From Harryflintia acetispora (lineage in GTDB: Bacteria > Bacillota > Clostridia > Oscillospirales > Ruminococcaceae): DNA of 64,000 nucleotides. The DNA lies in contig SLUK01000003.1 of the NCBI GenBank assembly GCA_004340125.1, positions 1 through 64,000 on the forward strand, given 5' to 3'. Made by a program: the position numbers and the translations under genes. The first letter of the stretch is position 1; each line of letters begins with the position of its first letter. The notes beneath the pieces were generated by a model. It was given only the letters and a program-made list of their open reading frames with translations. It had not been told where the DNA came from and ran no database searches. Below, piece by piece: positions 27,075 to 36,395 of the stretch.

Positions 27075-28307
27075 TCACGAAGCCCTTGCTTCTTCCACTG
27101 CGACACCCTTCATGGTATGGTCCATATTCTCGACGAAGATCCCGTAACCTTTTGTCGGATCGTTGACAAAAACGTGGGTTACCGCGCCGACCAGCTTGCC
27201 ATTTTGCAGGATCGGGCTTCCGCTCATGCCCTGTACGATTCCGCCGGTTTTGGCAAGTAATTTAGGATCGGTAATCGAAATAACCATATTCTTGGTGTCG
27301 GTTTCGCTGGCGCCGTTGAGGCGGTCGATATTCACCGAATAGATTTCCGGCGTTTCGCCCGAAACGGTGCACAAAATGCTGGCCGGTCCACGTTCGACCT
27401 CATAGGAATGGGCCATCTCCACCGGCTGGTTGTAGGGATAAGAGGAATAGAGCTTTCCAAATACGCCGGTCTCGTTGTTCACGTCCAGCGTGCCCATCGC
27501 CCGGTTGTCCACAAACATCCCCTTGAGCTCGCCGGGCGCGCCCGCGTGCCCGAGCGAGACGCCGCTGATGTTGGCGCGCACGATCTCGCCGGAATACAGC
27601 GGCATGACCATCTGGGTGTCGATGTCGCAGACCGCGTGCCCCAGCCCCGCGTAGCAGCCGGATTTGGGGTCGTAGTAGGTCATGGTGCCGATCCCCGCCG
27701 AGGAGTCGCGCACCCAGATCCCGGCCTTATATTGGCCGTCTATGCTGGAAAGGATGGGACTCAGCTTTAGATTAAAGACCTCATCCCCGCGCTTGAGCTG
27801 TACGCTCAGCGGCACGCCGCCGCTCTTTTGCACGATTTCGCCGACCTGCTCGTTGGAGGAGACCTTGGTGCCGTTTATGCTCATCACGATGTCGCCGATC
27901 TGGATCCCGCACGCCTTGGCCGGATTGAGCAGCCCGGCGTCGGTGTCGACGTCCGACATGCCGACCACGATCACCCCTTCGGTAAACATTTTGATCCCGA
28001 AGGGAATCCCGCAGGGGACCACCATCTTGCGGTCCACCACCTGTACCTGCACCTGCTTGACGCTCACCCCGCCGAACATCCGCAGGTTGAGCGCGTAGGT
28101 GTTGCCCGCCGTGTCGTAGGATTCGATCGGCAGCATGGTGTTCTGCGCCTCGGGGTGCAGCTCAAACGGATAATGGATTTTGAGCTGTTCGCCCTGTGCG
28201 ACGTAGAACTGGTCTGGAAGCGTGTTCCCGACGTATATGGCGAGAGACAGCACGCCCATCACACAGATGGACAGCACGCCTGCCACCGCCTTGTAGAACC
28301 TTCTCAT
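27075..28307 (-). CDS. spoIVB: SpoIVB serine peptidase
   Basis: Forespore-made protease that cuts SpoIVFA to start pro-sigma-K processing. The 410-aa protein has one N-terminal membrane anchor (about 5-25), a PDZ domain (about 95-185) and an S55 peptidase domain with GLGHAVCD (His) and GMSGSP (Ser near 362) followed by VGAVTHVFVNDPTKGYGIF. ATG 28307 is chosen for the GGCGG upstream and the membrane anchor that follows; a start 15 codons earlier is possible. Reads toward spo0A, 145 bp away. Confidence 0.95.
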   Translation of the reverse strand: MRRFYKAVAGVLSICVMGVLSLAIYVGNTLPDQFYVAQGEQLKIHYPFELHPEAQNTMLPIESYDTAGNTYALNLRMFGGVSVKQVQVQVVDRKMVVPCGIPFGIKMFTEGVIVVGMSDVDTDAGLLNPAKACGIQIGDIVMSINGTKVSSNEQVGEIVQKSGGVPLSVQLKRGDEVFNLKLSPILSSIDGQYKAGIWVRDSSAGIGTMTYYDPKSGCYAGLGHAVCDIDTQMVMPLYSGEIVRANISGVSLGHAGAPGELKGMFVDNRAMGTLDVNNETGVFGKLYSSYPYNQPVEMAHSYEVERGPASILCTVSGETPEIYSVNIDRLNGASETDTKNMVISITDPKLLAKTGGIVQGMSGSPILQNGKLVGAVTHVFVNDPTKGYGIFVENMDHTMKGVAVEEARAS

Positions 28308-28585
28308 TGGAATAACCGCCTTTCCCGCCCGCCTGAAACAGACGGATGCCATCCGGCAAACATTTTGATTTGGATTGCACCAGACAATCCAAACTTAATT
28401 TCCCACGGGTCGGGCGATAATATGATAGGCAAATCCTTTTGCTTTTAGATAGAAATTCCGCGTGCCTCCCGGCACGGGATATTTCCAAGCCGCAAAATTT
28501 TCTTGCTCCCGGAAGGAAAATTAAAGGCATAAAATACTAGAATTTGTATTATTTTCAGGAAAATTGTACCATCCTTATTTTAACC

Positions 28586-29728
28586 CTAATTTCCGGATGC
28601 TTCAAGCCCCATTCTGCTAATATTACATACAATTTCAAAATTAAACCCCGAATTTTCGAACATGGCTTCAAGATTGTCGCGGTGTTCGTTGTAATAGTTT
28701 GGAAGATACTTCTTGACGTGGTCGGTGAGGCGCAAAATATCCGCGCCGTGCCCGCGCAGGGTTTTGTTCAGTGCGAGATTGATCAGCTGCCGGATTTTGC
28801 GTTCCTGCATCTGCTGCACCAGGGGAACGATCTCCTGAGTGATGTCTCCGCCCTCGTCCGAGATCAGCTCGCGCAGCGCGCTGTCGCAGCGGATCTTCAC
28901 ATCAAAAACCAGCCTGCCCTCCTCAAGGCGGGGCTTCATGCGCGAGGAGCACTCCAGTATCTCCAGCGCGGCGCTGCCCTTTTCGGGCAGGGAGACGGTC
29001 ATGGTCGCGTCCTCCATTTTGCCCAAAAACCAGATGATCCCCTGGATCTCCTGCTCGGTGAGGGTGTCCACCATCTTGTCCTTTTTAATGAGCGCCCCGC
29101 CATCGATCTCCACCTCGGGCTTCCCGCTCTGCTGGCTGAGCTTTACCATCGGCACGTCCACCGAGTCGTGGCCGGTTTCCAGCTTGGACACCACGTCCAC
29201 CATCCGCCCGCCGTTCATGTGGCGGTGGTTCATCGCGTTGTCGGCCACCTGCTCGATGGCCGAGGCCGGGACGATCCCCCGGCTGATCTGCGCGGTGACG
29301 ATCTTCGAGGCCGACTCCTCGGCGATCATCAGGTAGACGCTCGGATGGAGCTGATGGTTGGCGTTAAAGTAGTCCACCGCTTTTTTGAGGTTTTCCTCGG
29401 CCATCGCCTTTCCGATGACGATGATCTTGTTTGAGCCGAAGAAGATCTGCTTGCCCTCCTTGCGGGTGGCCTCGCTCACCGCCTCGGTGATGGTGTCGCC
29501 CTCGCTGCGGATGATGTTGTTGTTGAGCTCGGATGCGTCGAAGGCGGTCTGCCCGCCGCTGCCGCTGGGTACGAAGTATTGGAAGGTGAGCTGGAATTTT
29601 TGGTCCTCATAGTCCACCCCGACGGCCTGCACGATGGCCCGGTCCTTGAGGCGGATGGTCTCCATGCAGCCGCAAAGCGGCAAGGAAAGGGACAGCACAA
29701 GGGCAATCAGCAAAGACAAACGTTTCAT
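28586..29728 (-). CDS. gerAC: Spore germination lipoprotein, Ger(x)C family
   Basis: C subunit of a GerA-type nutrient germinant receptor, anchored by lipid in the spore inner membrane. The signal peptide ends in the lipobox LCGC (Cys near residue 21), followed by the family opening METIRLKDRAIVQAVGVDYEDQ. 380 aa, normal. Four-base overlap (ATGA) with the upstream B-subunit gene shows translational coupling. Expected to be expressed in the forespore under sigma-G; no clear promoter of its own. Confidence 0.93.
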   Translation of the reverse strand: MKRLSLLIALVLSLSLPLCGCMETIRLKDRAIVQAVGVDYEDQKFQLTFQYFVPSGSGGQTAFDASELNNNIIRSEGDTITEAVSEATRKEGKQIFFGSNKIIVIGKAMAEENLKKAVDYFNANHQLHPSVYLMIAEESASKIVTAQISRGIVPASAIEQVADNAMNHRHMNGGRMVDVVSKLETGHDSVDVPMVKLSQQSGKPEVEIDGGALIKKDKMVDTLTEQEIQGIIWFLGKMEDATMTVSLPEKGSAALEILECSSRMKPRLEEGRLVFDVKIRCDSALRELISDEGGDITQEIVPLVQQMQERKIRQLINLALNKTLRGHGADILRLTDHVKKYLPNYYNEHRDNLEAMFENSGFNFEIVCNISRMGLEASGN

Positions 29729-30798
29729 GCCTTATCCTCCTTCCTGCGCCGCCCCGGGATGAGGATCAGCAGCACCGGCACCAGGAGGACCGCCACATAG
29801 AGCGGGATGCCGGTGAGGGTGAAGTTATACAGCGCCTGGTAGGCGGTGAAGTAGTGCGCCAGCAGCAGGGAGCAGAGGATGGTGATCCCACCCAGGGCGA
29901 GCAGGATGGTGTTTTTGCGCTTGGCGCCGAAGAGGAAGCACAGGCAGCGCTGCGCGATAAAGAGGTAGAGCGCGCTCTTGATCAGCCCGATCATCGTCCA
30001 GATGACCATATGGACCGCATCCATGCGCTGGAAGTAGAACAGCCGCGCCATCTTGGCCACCGCGTAGAGCGGATAGGACTGGGTGACGGCGTATTGCCCG
30101 ACGGTGCACAGGGTGACGAAGATCATCCCCTCCAGCAATGCGAACACCCCCAGCACCCACCACAAAAACCCCTTTTTGACGTTCCCCTTGAGGTAGGGGA
30201 TGAAGAGCAGGACCAGCATGAGCTCGCTGGATTCGTTGACGGTGACCGCCCCGCCCTGCACCACCGGCCTGACCCCACCCAAGAAGGGGGAGATCAGCCC
30301 AACGGTGTCAAACTCCCGGGCCAGGGAGAGGACGATCATCACCAGCGAGCCCAGCAGCAGGATCAGCGCCAGCCCCGAAAAACGGGCGGTGGATTCCAGT
30401 CCCAGATAGACCATGTAGAGCGCCACCAGGGTGAACAGCACCACAAAGATCACGTTGGAGTCGTTGGGATAGACGGCCGAGGTGATGAACACGGCAAAAT
30501 GGACCACGTTGTCGATGGCGACGCTCAGCGCCAGCAGCGCAAAGAGGGTGGCGCAGGCGAAGCCCGCCCCCTGGGAGCGCTGGTAGGCGAATTCGATCAG
30601 CCCGACCCCCTTCTGGCGGCGCAGGATCAGAAAGCTCGGCAGCATGATGAGCACGCTGAATACGACAAAGAGGACCAGGCTCGCGAGCCCCGCCGACCCG
30701 CTCGCCGACTCGCGCAGTCCGGGCACGATGGTGAAAAAGGAAAAGGAGCGGCAGAGGAAGAGCATGATGAAAAATTGTGAAACTGTGATCTGGGGCAA
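29725..30798 (-). CDS. gerAB: Spore germination permease-like subunit GerAB
   Basis: B subunit of the germinant receptor: a 357-aa integral membrane protein of the amino acid permease-like spore-germination family with about ten membrane segments, starting MPQITVSQFFIMLFLCRSF. This subunit is thought to bind the germinant in Bacillus. Lies between gerAA (18 bp gap) and gerAC (overlap). Confidence 0.92.
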   Translation of the reverse strand: MPQITVSQFFIMLFLCRSFSFFTIVPGLRESASGSAGLASLVLFVVFSVLIMLPSFLILRRQKGVGLIEFAYQRSQGAGFACATLFALLALSVAIDNVVHFAVFITSAVYPNDSNVIFVVLFTLVALYMVYLGLESTARFSGLALILLLGSLVMIVLSLAREFDTVGLISPFLGGVRPVVQGGAVTVNESSELMLVLLFIPYLKGNVKKGFLWWVLGVFALLEGMIFVTLCTVGQYAVTQSYPLYAVAKMARLFYFQRMDAVHMVIWTMIGLIKSALYLFIAQRCLCFLFGAKRKNTILLALGGITILCSLLLAHYFTAYQALYNFTLTGIPLYVAVLLVPVLLILIPGRRRKEDKA

Positions 30799-30816
30799 AA
30801 GCCAGGACTCCTTTCT

Positions 30817-32361
30817 TTATTGCCTTGAATCGTCGACCTCGCTGCCTGGCAGGTCCTGCACCTGGAGCTGCTGCTGGCCGAGGGTGCGCCAGCTCACCCG
30901 GGTGAAGATGTCGCGCATGGGATAGGCCGAGAAGGGGGAGGCGGGGGCGGTCTCGGGGATCCCCATCGGGCGCTTGGCGCAGAGGTTGCAGAGCATTGCC
31001 GTCAGCCCCAGGGTGATCCCGAACACACCCAGCGTCCCCCCGATGAGGATGAAGGCGAAACGCAGCACGGTGATCGACTGGTAAAGGGTGGGGATGACGA
31101 ACGAGCTGATCGCGGTGACGGCGACCACCATCACCATCGGCGCGCCGATGAGGCCCGCCGTCACCGCCGCATCCCCGATGACCAGCGCGCCGACGATGCT
31201 CACCGCATGCCCGATGGGGCGGGGCAGGCGCAGCCCGGCCTCGCGCATCAGCTCATAGATAAAGTGGATGATCAGCGCCTCGAACATCAATGGGAAGGGG
31301 GTGCTCTCCTCGCTGGTGGCGATGTTGAAGAGCAGGGCGTTCGGGAAGAGCTCGGGGTCGAAGGTGGCCAGCGCGACATAGGCCCCGGGCAGCAGGATGG
31401 TCAGAAAGAACGCCGCATATTTGAGGAAGCGGATGAAGGTGGCGTAGTAGGGCCGGTGGGTGTAGTCGTCGATGCTCTGGAAGTTTTCGTTAAAGAGGTA
31501 AGGGGTGATCAGCGCGAAGGGGGTGCCGTCCACCAGCACCGCCACGCGTCCCTCGCAGATTTTGGCCACCAGGGTGTCCGGGCGCTCGGTGGTGCCCACG
31601 CCGGGGAAAAGGGAGAGCGGCCCCTCCTCCAAAAATGGTTCGAGGTAGCCCGATTCGAGCACCACGTCCAGCTTGGCGCTGCGCAGCCGGCCGCGCACCT
31701 TGTCGAGCAGGGAGCCCGAGACGGTGTCGGACATGTAGACCAGGCAGATGTCGGTCTTGGAGCGCACGCCGCAGGACATGATCTCAAAGCGCAGCGCCGG
31801 GGATTTGATCCGCCGGCGGATCATGGTCATGTTGATCCGCATGGGCTCAACGAACCCCTCCCGGCTGCCGCGCACGTTCACCTCGCTCGACGGCTCGGAG
31901 ATCGAACGGAAGGAAAAGCCCTGCATGCCGCAGGCGACGCCGAGCGCCTCGCCCTCGATGAGCAGGACCGCGAAGCCCGAGTCGAGGAAGGTGAAGAGCT
32001 CCGCATAGGTATAAAATTCCTTCTGGTCCATCCCGAGCAGCGAGAGGGTGCGGGTAAACTGCAGCACCTCCTGCGGGGTGCTGTCCGGCCCGAGGCCTGA
32101 GTTCATCAGCGGCTCGGCCATGATCTCGGAAAAGGTCGCGAGGCTCACCATCCCTTCGCTGATGAGCACCGCCATCTCGACCCCGCCCACCGCGATGCGC
32201 CGGTCGGTCAAATCGGAGGAATTGCCGCACAGCCCCCGTATTTTGATCATGTTGTCGGACAGCGAGGCCACAAGCCGTTCATTCTCACCCGGCACGGGGC
32301 TCGGCGGCTGGTATTCCCGGCGTTTTTCCTGGCGCACCTTTTTCTTTAAAAATGAAAACAA
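30817..32361 (-). CDS. gerAA: Spore germination protein GerAA
   Basis: A subunit of the germinant receptor, 514 aa: a soluble N-terminal part (about 1-285) with SDNMIKIRGLCGNSSDLTDRRI and GLGPDSTPQEV, and a C-terminal membrane part of about five segments with PLMFEALIIHFIYELMREAGLRLP. TTG start at 32361, about 9 nt after GGAGG. First gene of gerAA-gerAB-gerAC; divergent from the DUF421 gene. Confidence 0.93.
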   Translation of the reverse strand: MFSFLKKKVRQEKRREYQPPSPVPGENERLVASLSDNMIKIRGLCGNSSDLTDRRIAVGGVEMAVLISEGMVSLATFSEIMAEPLMNSGLGPDSTPQEVLQFTRTLSLLGMDQKEFYTYAELFTFLDSGFAVLLIEGEALGVACGMQGFSFRSISEPSSEVNVRGSREGFVEPMRINMTMIRRRIKSPALRFEIMSCGVRSKTDICLVYMSDTVSGSLLDKVRGRLRSAKLDVVLESGYLEPFLEEGPLSLFPGVGTTERPDTLVAKICEGRVAVLVDGTPFALITPYLFNENFQSIDDYTHRPYYATFIRFLKYAAFFLTILLPGAYVALATFDPELFPNALLFNIATSEESTPFPLMFEALIIHFIYELMREAGLRLPRPIGHAVSIVGALVIGDAAVTAGLIGAPMVMVVAVTAISSFVIPTLYQSITVLRFAFILIGGTLGVFGITLGLTAMLCNLCAKRPMGIPETAPASPFSAYPMRDIFTRVSWRTLGQQQLQVQDLPGSEVDDSRQ

Positions 32362-32423
32362 ACGAATCGCCTCCTATCAACATAAGCGGGCACAGCTAAC
32401 GCTATTATTACCAGCTTTGGCGG

Positions 32424-32452
32424 GTATATTTATGGTGGGAAAAACAATACTA
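32424..32452 (+). promoter_or_regulatory. Possible forespore (sigma-G/F type) promoter for DUF421-DUF4363
   Basis: GTATA (32424-32428), 17-bp spacer, AATACTA (32446-32452); one base off the sigma-G -10 pattern. No good sigma-A promoter is seen. The divergent gerA operon is itself a sigma-G-type unit. Confidence 0.35.
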
Positions 32453-32494
32453 ATGGAAGTTAAACGTACAAAACGGATTGGAGTGTAAGGCCGG

Positions 32495-33178
32495 ATGTTT
32501 ACAATCTTTTTCAAAACCATCATCCTCTATGCGCTGATCATCGTCGGGCTGCGCCTGATGGGCAAGCGCCAGCTCGGCGAGCTGCAGCCCTCGGAATTTG
32601 TGGTGACCATCCTGATCTCAAACATCGCGACCCTGCCCATCGAGGACGTTGACATCCCGCTGCTGACCGGCATCCTGCCGATTTTGACCTTGGTCAGCTG
32701 CGAGGTGATCATGTCCACGGTGGCGCTCAAGAGTAAGCGTGCGCGCAAGATTCTCTCCGGGTCGCCCAAGATCGTGATCCGCGACGGGGTGATCGACCAG
32801 CGCCAGCTGCGCGACCTGCGCTTTTCGATCGACGATTTGATGGAGCAGTTGCGCCAGAACAACGTCTTTGACATCGCGGACGTGGCCTTCGCCATCGTGG
32901 AGACCACCGGAAAGGTGTCGGTCTATCAAAAGTTCGAGGCCCGCAATGTCACCGCCGAAATGCTGAACCTGCCGAGTGACGGGCAGGAGAGCGCCCCGCC
33001 GGTGGTAATGATCTCGGACGGGCAGCTCATCGAGGAGGCGCTGCGCTACTGCAACCTGCGCCATGAGTGGCTGGAAAAGACCCTGGGGGATCAGAAGGTG
33101 CGGCTCGAGGACATTTTTTTAATGACCTGCAACCGGCAGGCGAACTACCACATCATTAAGAAGGAGAAGGTGGCCTGA
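32495..33178 (+). CDS. DUF421 (YetF/YkjA-type) membrane protein
   Basis: A 227-aa protein with three N-terminal membrane segments (about 2-22, 34-52, 58-75), the family sequence LMGKRQLGELQPSEFVVTILISN, and a soluble C-terminal beta-domain. Relatives in spore formers (YetF group) are membrane proteins linked to spore or sporulation functions, with exact role not known. Its stop overlaps the DUF4363 start (TGATG), a pairing seen in many clostridia. Confidence 0.88.
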   Translation: MFTIFFKTIILYALIIVGLRLMGKRQLGELQPSEFVVTILISNIATLPIEDVDIPLLTGILPILTLVSCEVIMSTVALKSKRARKILSGSPKIVIRDGVIDQRQLRDLRFSIDDLMEQLRQNNVFDIADVAFAIVETTGKVSVYQKFEARNVTAEMLNLPSDGQESAPPVVMISDGQLIEEALRYCNLRHEWLEKTLGDQKVRLEDIFLMTCNRQANYHIIKKEKVA

Positions 33179-33552
33179 TGGGACGCTTTTATATTTCCCT
33201 GGCGCTCCTGGCGGCAATCCTGGGAGTCTGTACCTTTTCGCTGCACCAGTACAGCACCGCGGCCGAGGAGATGACCGCCCAGCTTGACAGGATTGAGCAG
33301 GCCGCCCTTTCGGGGGAGGCGGGCCCGGATAAGCTCTCTGAAATGTGCCGCCTATACGGCGAGCAGTGGGAGGATAGGGAGGAGCGCCTGCTGCGCTTCA
33401 TCCGCCATCCGCAGCTCGACGAGATCACCTCGCTGACCGCCGAGCTGCAATACCTGGCTACCGACGACAGCCCGAGCCACCTGCTCGCCTCAATCGAGCG
33501 GATCAAGGTGAACATCAAGAAAATCGGTACCGCGGAATTTTTTAACGGCTGA
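33178..33552 (+). CDS. DUF4363 family protein
   Basis: A 124-aa protein with one N-terminal membrane segment or signal anchor (YISLALLAAILGVCTF) and a helical outside domain (QYSTAAEEMTAQLDRIEQAAL). It follows DUF421 with a one-base overlap and the pair probably works together at a membrane during sporulation. The function is unknown. Confidence 0.8.
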   Translation: MGRFYISLALLAAILGVCTFSLHQYSTAAEEMTAQLDRIEQAALSGEAGPDKLSEMCRLYGEQWEDREERLLRFIRHPQLDEITSLTAELQYLATDDSPSHLLASIERIKVNIKKIGTAEFFNG

Positions 33553-33555
33553 CAA

Positions 33556-33595
33556 AAAAGAAGCGTCAAAACCATTTGGTTTTGGCGCTTCTTTT
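33556..33595 (+). terminator. Intrinsic terminator after DUF4363
   Basis: Long near-perfect stem (33556-33574 with 33577-33595) ending in TTTT. The promoter of the next gene starts in its T-tract (TTGCCC 33594-33599, 17 bp, TATAAT 33617-33622). Confidence 0.88.
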
Positions 33596-33622
33596 GCCCA
33601 TCCCAGCTTTTTGTATTATAAT
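33594..33622 (+). promoter_or_regulatory. Sigma-A promoter of the SAM methyltransferase gene
   Basis: TTGCCC and a perfect TATAAT at 17-bp spacing, about 35 bp before the start codon. Confidence 0.75.
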
Positions 33623-33657
33623 GGAGAATACAACGACATCTATAAAAGGAGCGGCCT

Positions 33658-34383
33658 ATGCTGGAAAGTAAAGTCAGAACGCCACAGGAGCAGGAAGCCT
33701 ATCTAAAGGAGCTTCGGGAGTGGCTAAGCTCGGTGCGGGAAGAGGCGCCCGAGGAGATGGCGGATTTTTTTCACAACAGGATCGGCATTTACGAGGACAG
33801 ACACCTCGGGCGCTGGGCAAAGGAATACGAGCACATCGCCGACTATTTTCCGGGGGATCCCCGGAGCCTGCTGGACATCGGCTGCGGCACCGGGCTGGAG
33901 CTCGCTTCGGTGTTTCGCCGCTTCGACCAAATCGAGGTCACCGGAATCGATTTGTCGGGCACCATGCTGGGGAAGCTCCGGGAAAAGTATCCCGGCCGCC
34001 GGATCACGCTCATTCAGGCGGATTATTTTGCATATCCATTGGGGGAGGAGCGTTTCGGCGCGGCCCTCTCCTTTGAGACGCTGCACCACTTTAAGCCGGA
34101 CAAAAAGCAGGCGCTCTACGAAAAGCTCTGCCGCGCGATCAAGCGGAGAGGGTGCTATCTGGAATGCGACTATGTCGCCTGCTGCGACGAGGAGGAGCGG
34201 CTCTGCCTGGAAGGGTACGAATACCGGCGGCAGAAATTTGGCATCCCGCCCGGGCAGTTTGTCCACATCGACATCCCGCTGACCCTGGAGCACCAGCTGA
34301 CACTTCTGAAAAACGCGGGCTTTCAGAAGGCGGAGGCGCTCTACGAAAACCGCGGTACGGTGATCATCCGGGCAAAAAAATGA
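33658..34383 (+). CDS. Class I SAM-dependent methyltransferase
   Basis: A 241-aa Rossmann methyltransferase: SAM-binding motif LLDIGCGTGLEL near residue 71, the acidic ITGIDLSGTMLGKL-type motif near 98 (VTGIDLSG), and LSFETLHHF near 138. The acceptor is unknown; C-terminal part has several Cys (CDYVACCDEEERLCLEG). GGAGCGG upstream of ATG 33658. Monocistronic. Confidence 0.85.
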   Translation: MLESKVRTPQEQEAYLKELREWLSSVREEAPEEMADFFHNRIGIYEDRHLGRWAKEYEHIADYFPGDPRSLLDIGCGTGLELASVFRRFDQIEVTGIDLSGTMLGKLREKYPGRRITLIQADYFAYPLGEERFGAALSFETLHHFKPDKKQALYEKLCRAIKRRGCYLECDYVACCDEEERLCLEGYEYRRQKFGIPPGQFVHIDIPLTLEHQLTLLKNAGFQKAEALYENRGTVIIRAKK

Positions 34384-34437
34384 CAGCTGCAGGGTTTTAT
34401 GCAAAACGGGGCCCCGCGCCGTTTGGAATGCAGCGAT

Positions 34438-34466
34438 TTGTCTCAAACGAAGAAAAATGATATACT
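34438..34466 (+). promoter_or_regulatory. Sigma-A promoter of the MgtC-family gene
   Basis: TTGTCT at 34438-34443, 17-bp spacer, TATACT at 34461-34466. Confidence 0.7.
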
Positions 34467-34497
34467 GATCCTATTGTAAATTTTGGAGGCTGACAAA

Positions 34498-35187
34498 ATG
34501 GACAGCGAAACCGTCGCACTGATCCTGACCCAACTGGAGTACCTGCTTCGCCTGGTGATAGCCGCCGTCTGCGGCGCGCTGATCGGCTTCGAGCGCAAGA
34601 ACCGGCTCAAGGAGGCGGGGATACGCACCCACCTGATCGTGTCCCTCGCTTCGGCGCTGATGATGCTCATTTCAAAGTACGGTTTTTACGACGTGGTGAT
34701 CTACGACAGCATAAATCTCGACCCCTCCCGTGTGGCCGCGGGCATCGTCACCGGCGTCGGCTTCCTGGGAGCCGGGATGATTTTTGTGCGCCGGCAGGGG
34801 GTCAGCGGGCTGACCACTGCGGCGGGGATATGGGCGACGGTGGGCGTCGGGATGGCGATCGGCGGCGGGATGTACGTCATCGGGATCGCCTCCACATTGC
34901 TGATCATCCTGGTGCAGGTGCTGCTGCACAAGGACCTGCGCTGGATGAAGATCCCGGTTGCCGAGCAGATCTACATCGAGCTGGACGACTCCTCGGTGGA
35001 GACGGTCGACGCGCTGCGGGAAATCCTGCGCGAGCACGGCATTCAGGTGCTGGGCGTCAAGGCGAAAAGGCACAAGAGCGGGGCGATCGACATGGAATTC
35101 ACCGCCAAGTTCCCCGAAGCGTACGACGTCGCGGACATCATGAACCTCTTTTCAGATGCCGCGCATGTGCGCACGATCGAGGTGTAA
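34498..35187 (+). CDS. MgtC/SapB-family membrane protein
   Basis: A 229-aa protein with four to five N-terminal membrane segments holding the family signature CGALIGFERKNRLKEAGIRTH and VGFLGAGMIFV, plus a C-terminal cytoplasmic ACT-like domain (about 150-229). MgtC proteins tune membrane ATPase or magnesium homeostasis in low magnesium and inside hosts; in Gram-positive commensals the role is not settled. ATG 34498 follows GGAGG; an upstream TTG is less well placed. Confidence 0.88.
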   Translation: MDSETVALILTQLEYLLRLVIAAVCGALIGFERKNRLKEAGIRTHLIVSLASALMMLISKYGFYDVVIYDSINLDPSRVAAGIVTGVGFLGAGMIFVRRQGVSGLTTAAGIWATVGVGMAIGGGMYVIGIASTLLIILVQVLLHKDLRWMKIPVAEQIYIELDDSSVETVDALREILREHGIQVLGVKAKRHKSGAIDMEFTAKFPEAYDVADIMNLFSDAAHVRTIEV

Positions 35188-35211
35188 GTGGTTGATACAG
35201 TAAGAACAAAG

Positions 35212-35234
35212 CGGCCCGGCAGAATGCCGGGCCG
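35212..35234. terminator. Bidirectional terminator between MgtC and flavin reductase genes
   Basis: 10-bp perfect GC stem (35212-35221 with 35225-35234) flanked by A-rich and T-rich sides. Confidence 0.8.
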
Positions 35235-35237
35235 TTG

Positions 35238-35834
35238 TTATTTCGCCTGCTTTTTCCGGGAGGGCGGGCCCCGGCGGCGCTTCTTGACCGAGAAGCCGAA
35301 GGTGCCGATCCGCTTGCCCAGCGCGAAATACTCTCCATGGGCATAGGCGGCGAGGTTGCATTTGCCGAGGTTGAGCCTGCCGTTTTCATCCACCAGAGAG
35401 GCATCCACCTGCACCGCCACGATCTCGGCCAAAAACATCTCGTGCGAGCCGAGCGGCAGCGCCTTTACAACCCGGCATTCGAGGCTCAAGGGGCTCTCTG
35501 CGAGCAGGGGGGCGGAGATTTTCTCCGCCTTTTGCGGATGGAGATGGGTGGCTTCAAACTTGTCCAGGTCCTTTCCCGAGCGCACCCCGCAGAAGTCCGC
35601 CGCGCGCACCAGCGCGCCGGTGGTCAGGTTGATGGCGAACTCTCCGCTCTCCTTGATCAGCCCGTAGGAGTACCGCTCGGGCCGGATCGAGACGTAGGTC
35701 ATGGGCGGATTGGAGTTGACGATCCCCGTCCAGGCCACGGTGAGCAGGTTCGGGCGCTCCATCGACCCGCAGGTGACGATGGCGGGCGGCACCGGGGAGA
35801 GCAGGGTGCCGGGCTTCCAGATTTGTTTTTCCAT
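35238..35834 (-). CDS. Flavin reductase/flavoredoxin-family protein
   Basis: A 198-aa FMN-binding split-barrel protein of the flavin reductase family with TVAWTGIVNSNPPMTYVSIRP near residue 31 and the GALVRAADFCGVRSGKD segment near 73. Members bind FMN and pass electrons from NAD(P)H or ferredoxin. ATG 35834 follows GGAGT by 5 nt; upstream in-frame codons lack a ribosome site. C-terminal tail is very basic (VKKRRRGPPSRKKQ). Confidence 0.85.
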   Translation of the reverse strand: MEKQIWKPGTLLSPVPPAIVTCGSMERPNLLTVAWTGIVNSNPPMTYVSIRPERYSYGLIKESGEFAINLTTGALVRAADFCGVRSGKDLDKFEATHLHPQKAEKISAPLLAESPLSLECRVVKALPLGSHEMFLAEIVAVQVDASLVDENGRLNLGKCNLAAYAHGEYFALGKRIGTFGFSVKKRRRGPPSRKKQAK

Positions 35835-35904
35835 TGTACTACTCCGTTTCCAGATAAAGATAAAAACCGGTCCCCACCGGGCTTCCCCGGCGGGCACCGT
35901 CGAT

Positions 35905-36393
35905 TCATAAGGTTTTGCCGAGATAGATCATGTCCACGCATTGCTCGCCCTCGTCGTAGACCGGCTCAGGGTAATTGTCGGTAAAAAAGTTCTTGAGCAC
36001 CCGCTCCCGGCGGTAGCCGCATTTTTCATAAAAGTCCAGGTTCCCGTGGCTGGTGTCCGCCGTGCCCACCGTCATACGGGAGGCGCCGCGCTTTTGACAT
36101 TCCCGCTCGCAGGCGGCGATCAGCGCCCGGCCAAAGCCCCTGCGGTGCATATCCTCGCGCACCGCAAGGTTTTTGATCTCCCAGCATTCCGCCGCCTCGG
36201 GCACCGCGACAATTACGCCCACAGCCTGCCCGTTTTCCACTGCGGCGAGCATGACCCCGCGGCCGAGATAGCGCTCCACCATCTCCACGCAGGGGTCGGC
36301 GAGCAGCAACAGCTCCATGTATGCGCGGCGCTCCCCGAGCGGGCCGACAGAAAGAAAGGCCAACGTTTGACCCGCTTCCTTAAAAGCCTTCAT
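35905..36393 (-). CDS. GNAT-family N-acetyltransferase
   Basis: A 162-aa acetyltransferase with the acetyl-CoA loop VREDMHRRGFGRALIAACERE and the following RMTVGTADTSHGNLDFYEKCGY. Starts at ATG 36393, just after the lepB stop and 9 nt behind GGGAGT, so the two genes are probably co-transcribed. Substrate unknown. Confidence 0.85.
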   Translation of the reverse strand: MKAFKEAGQTLAFLSVGPLGERRAYMELLLLADPCVEMVERYLGRGVMLAAVENGQAVGVIVAVPEAAECWEIKNLAVREDMHRRGFGRALIAACERECQKRGASRMTVGTADTSHGNLDFYEKCGYRRERVLKNFFTDNYPEPVYDEGEQCVDMIYLGKTL

Positions 36394-36395
36394 GG

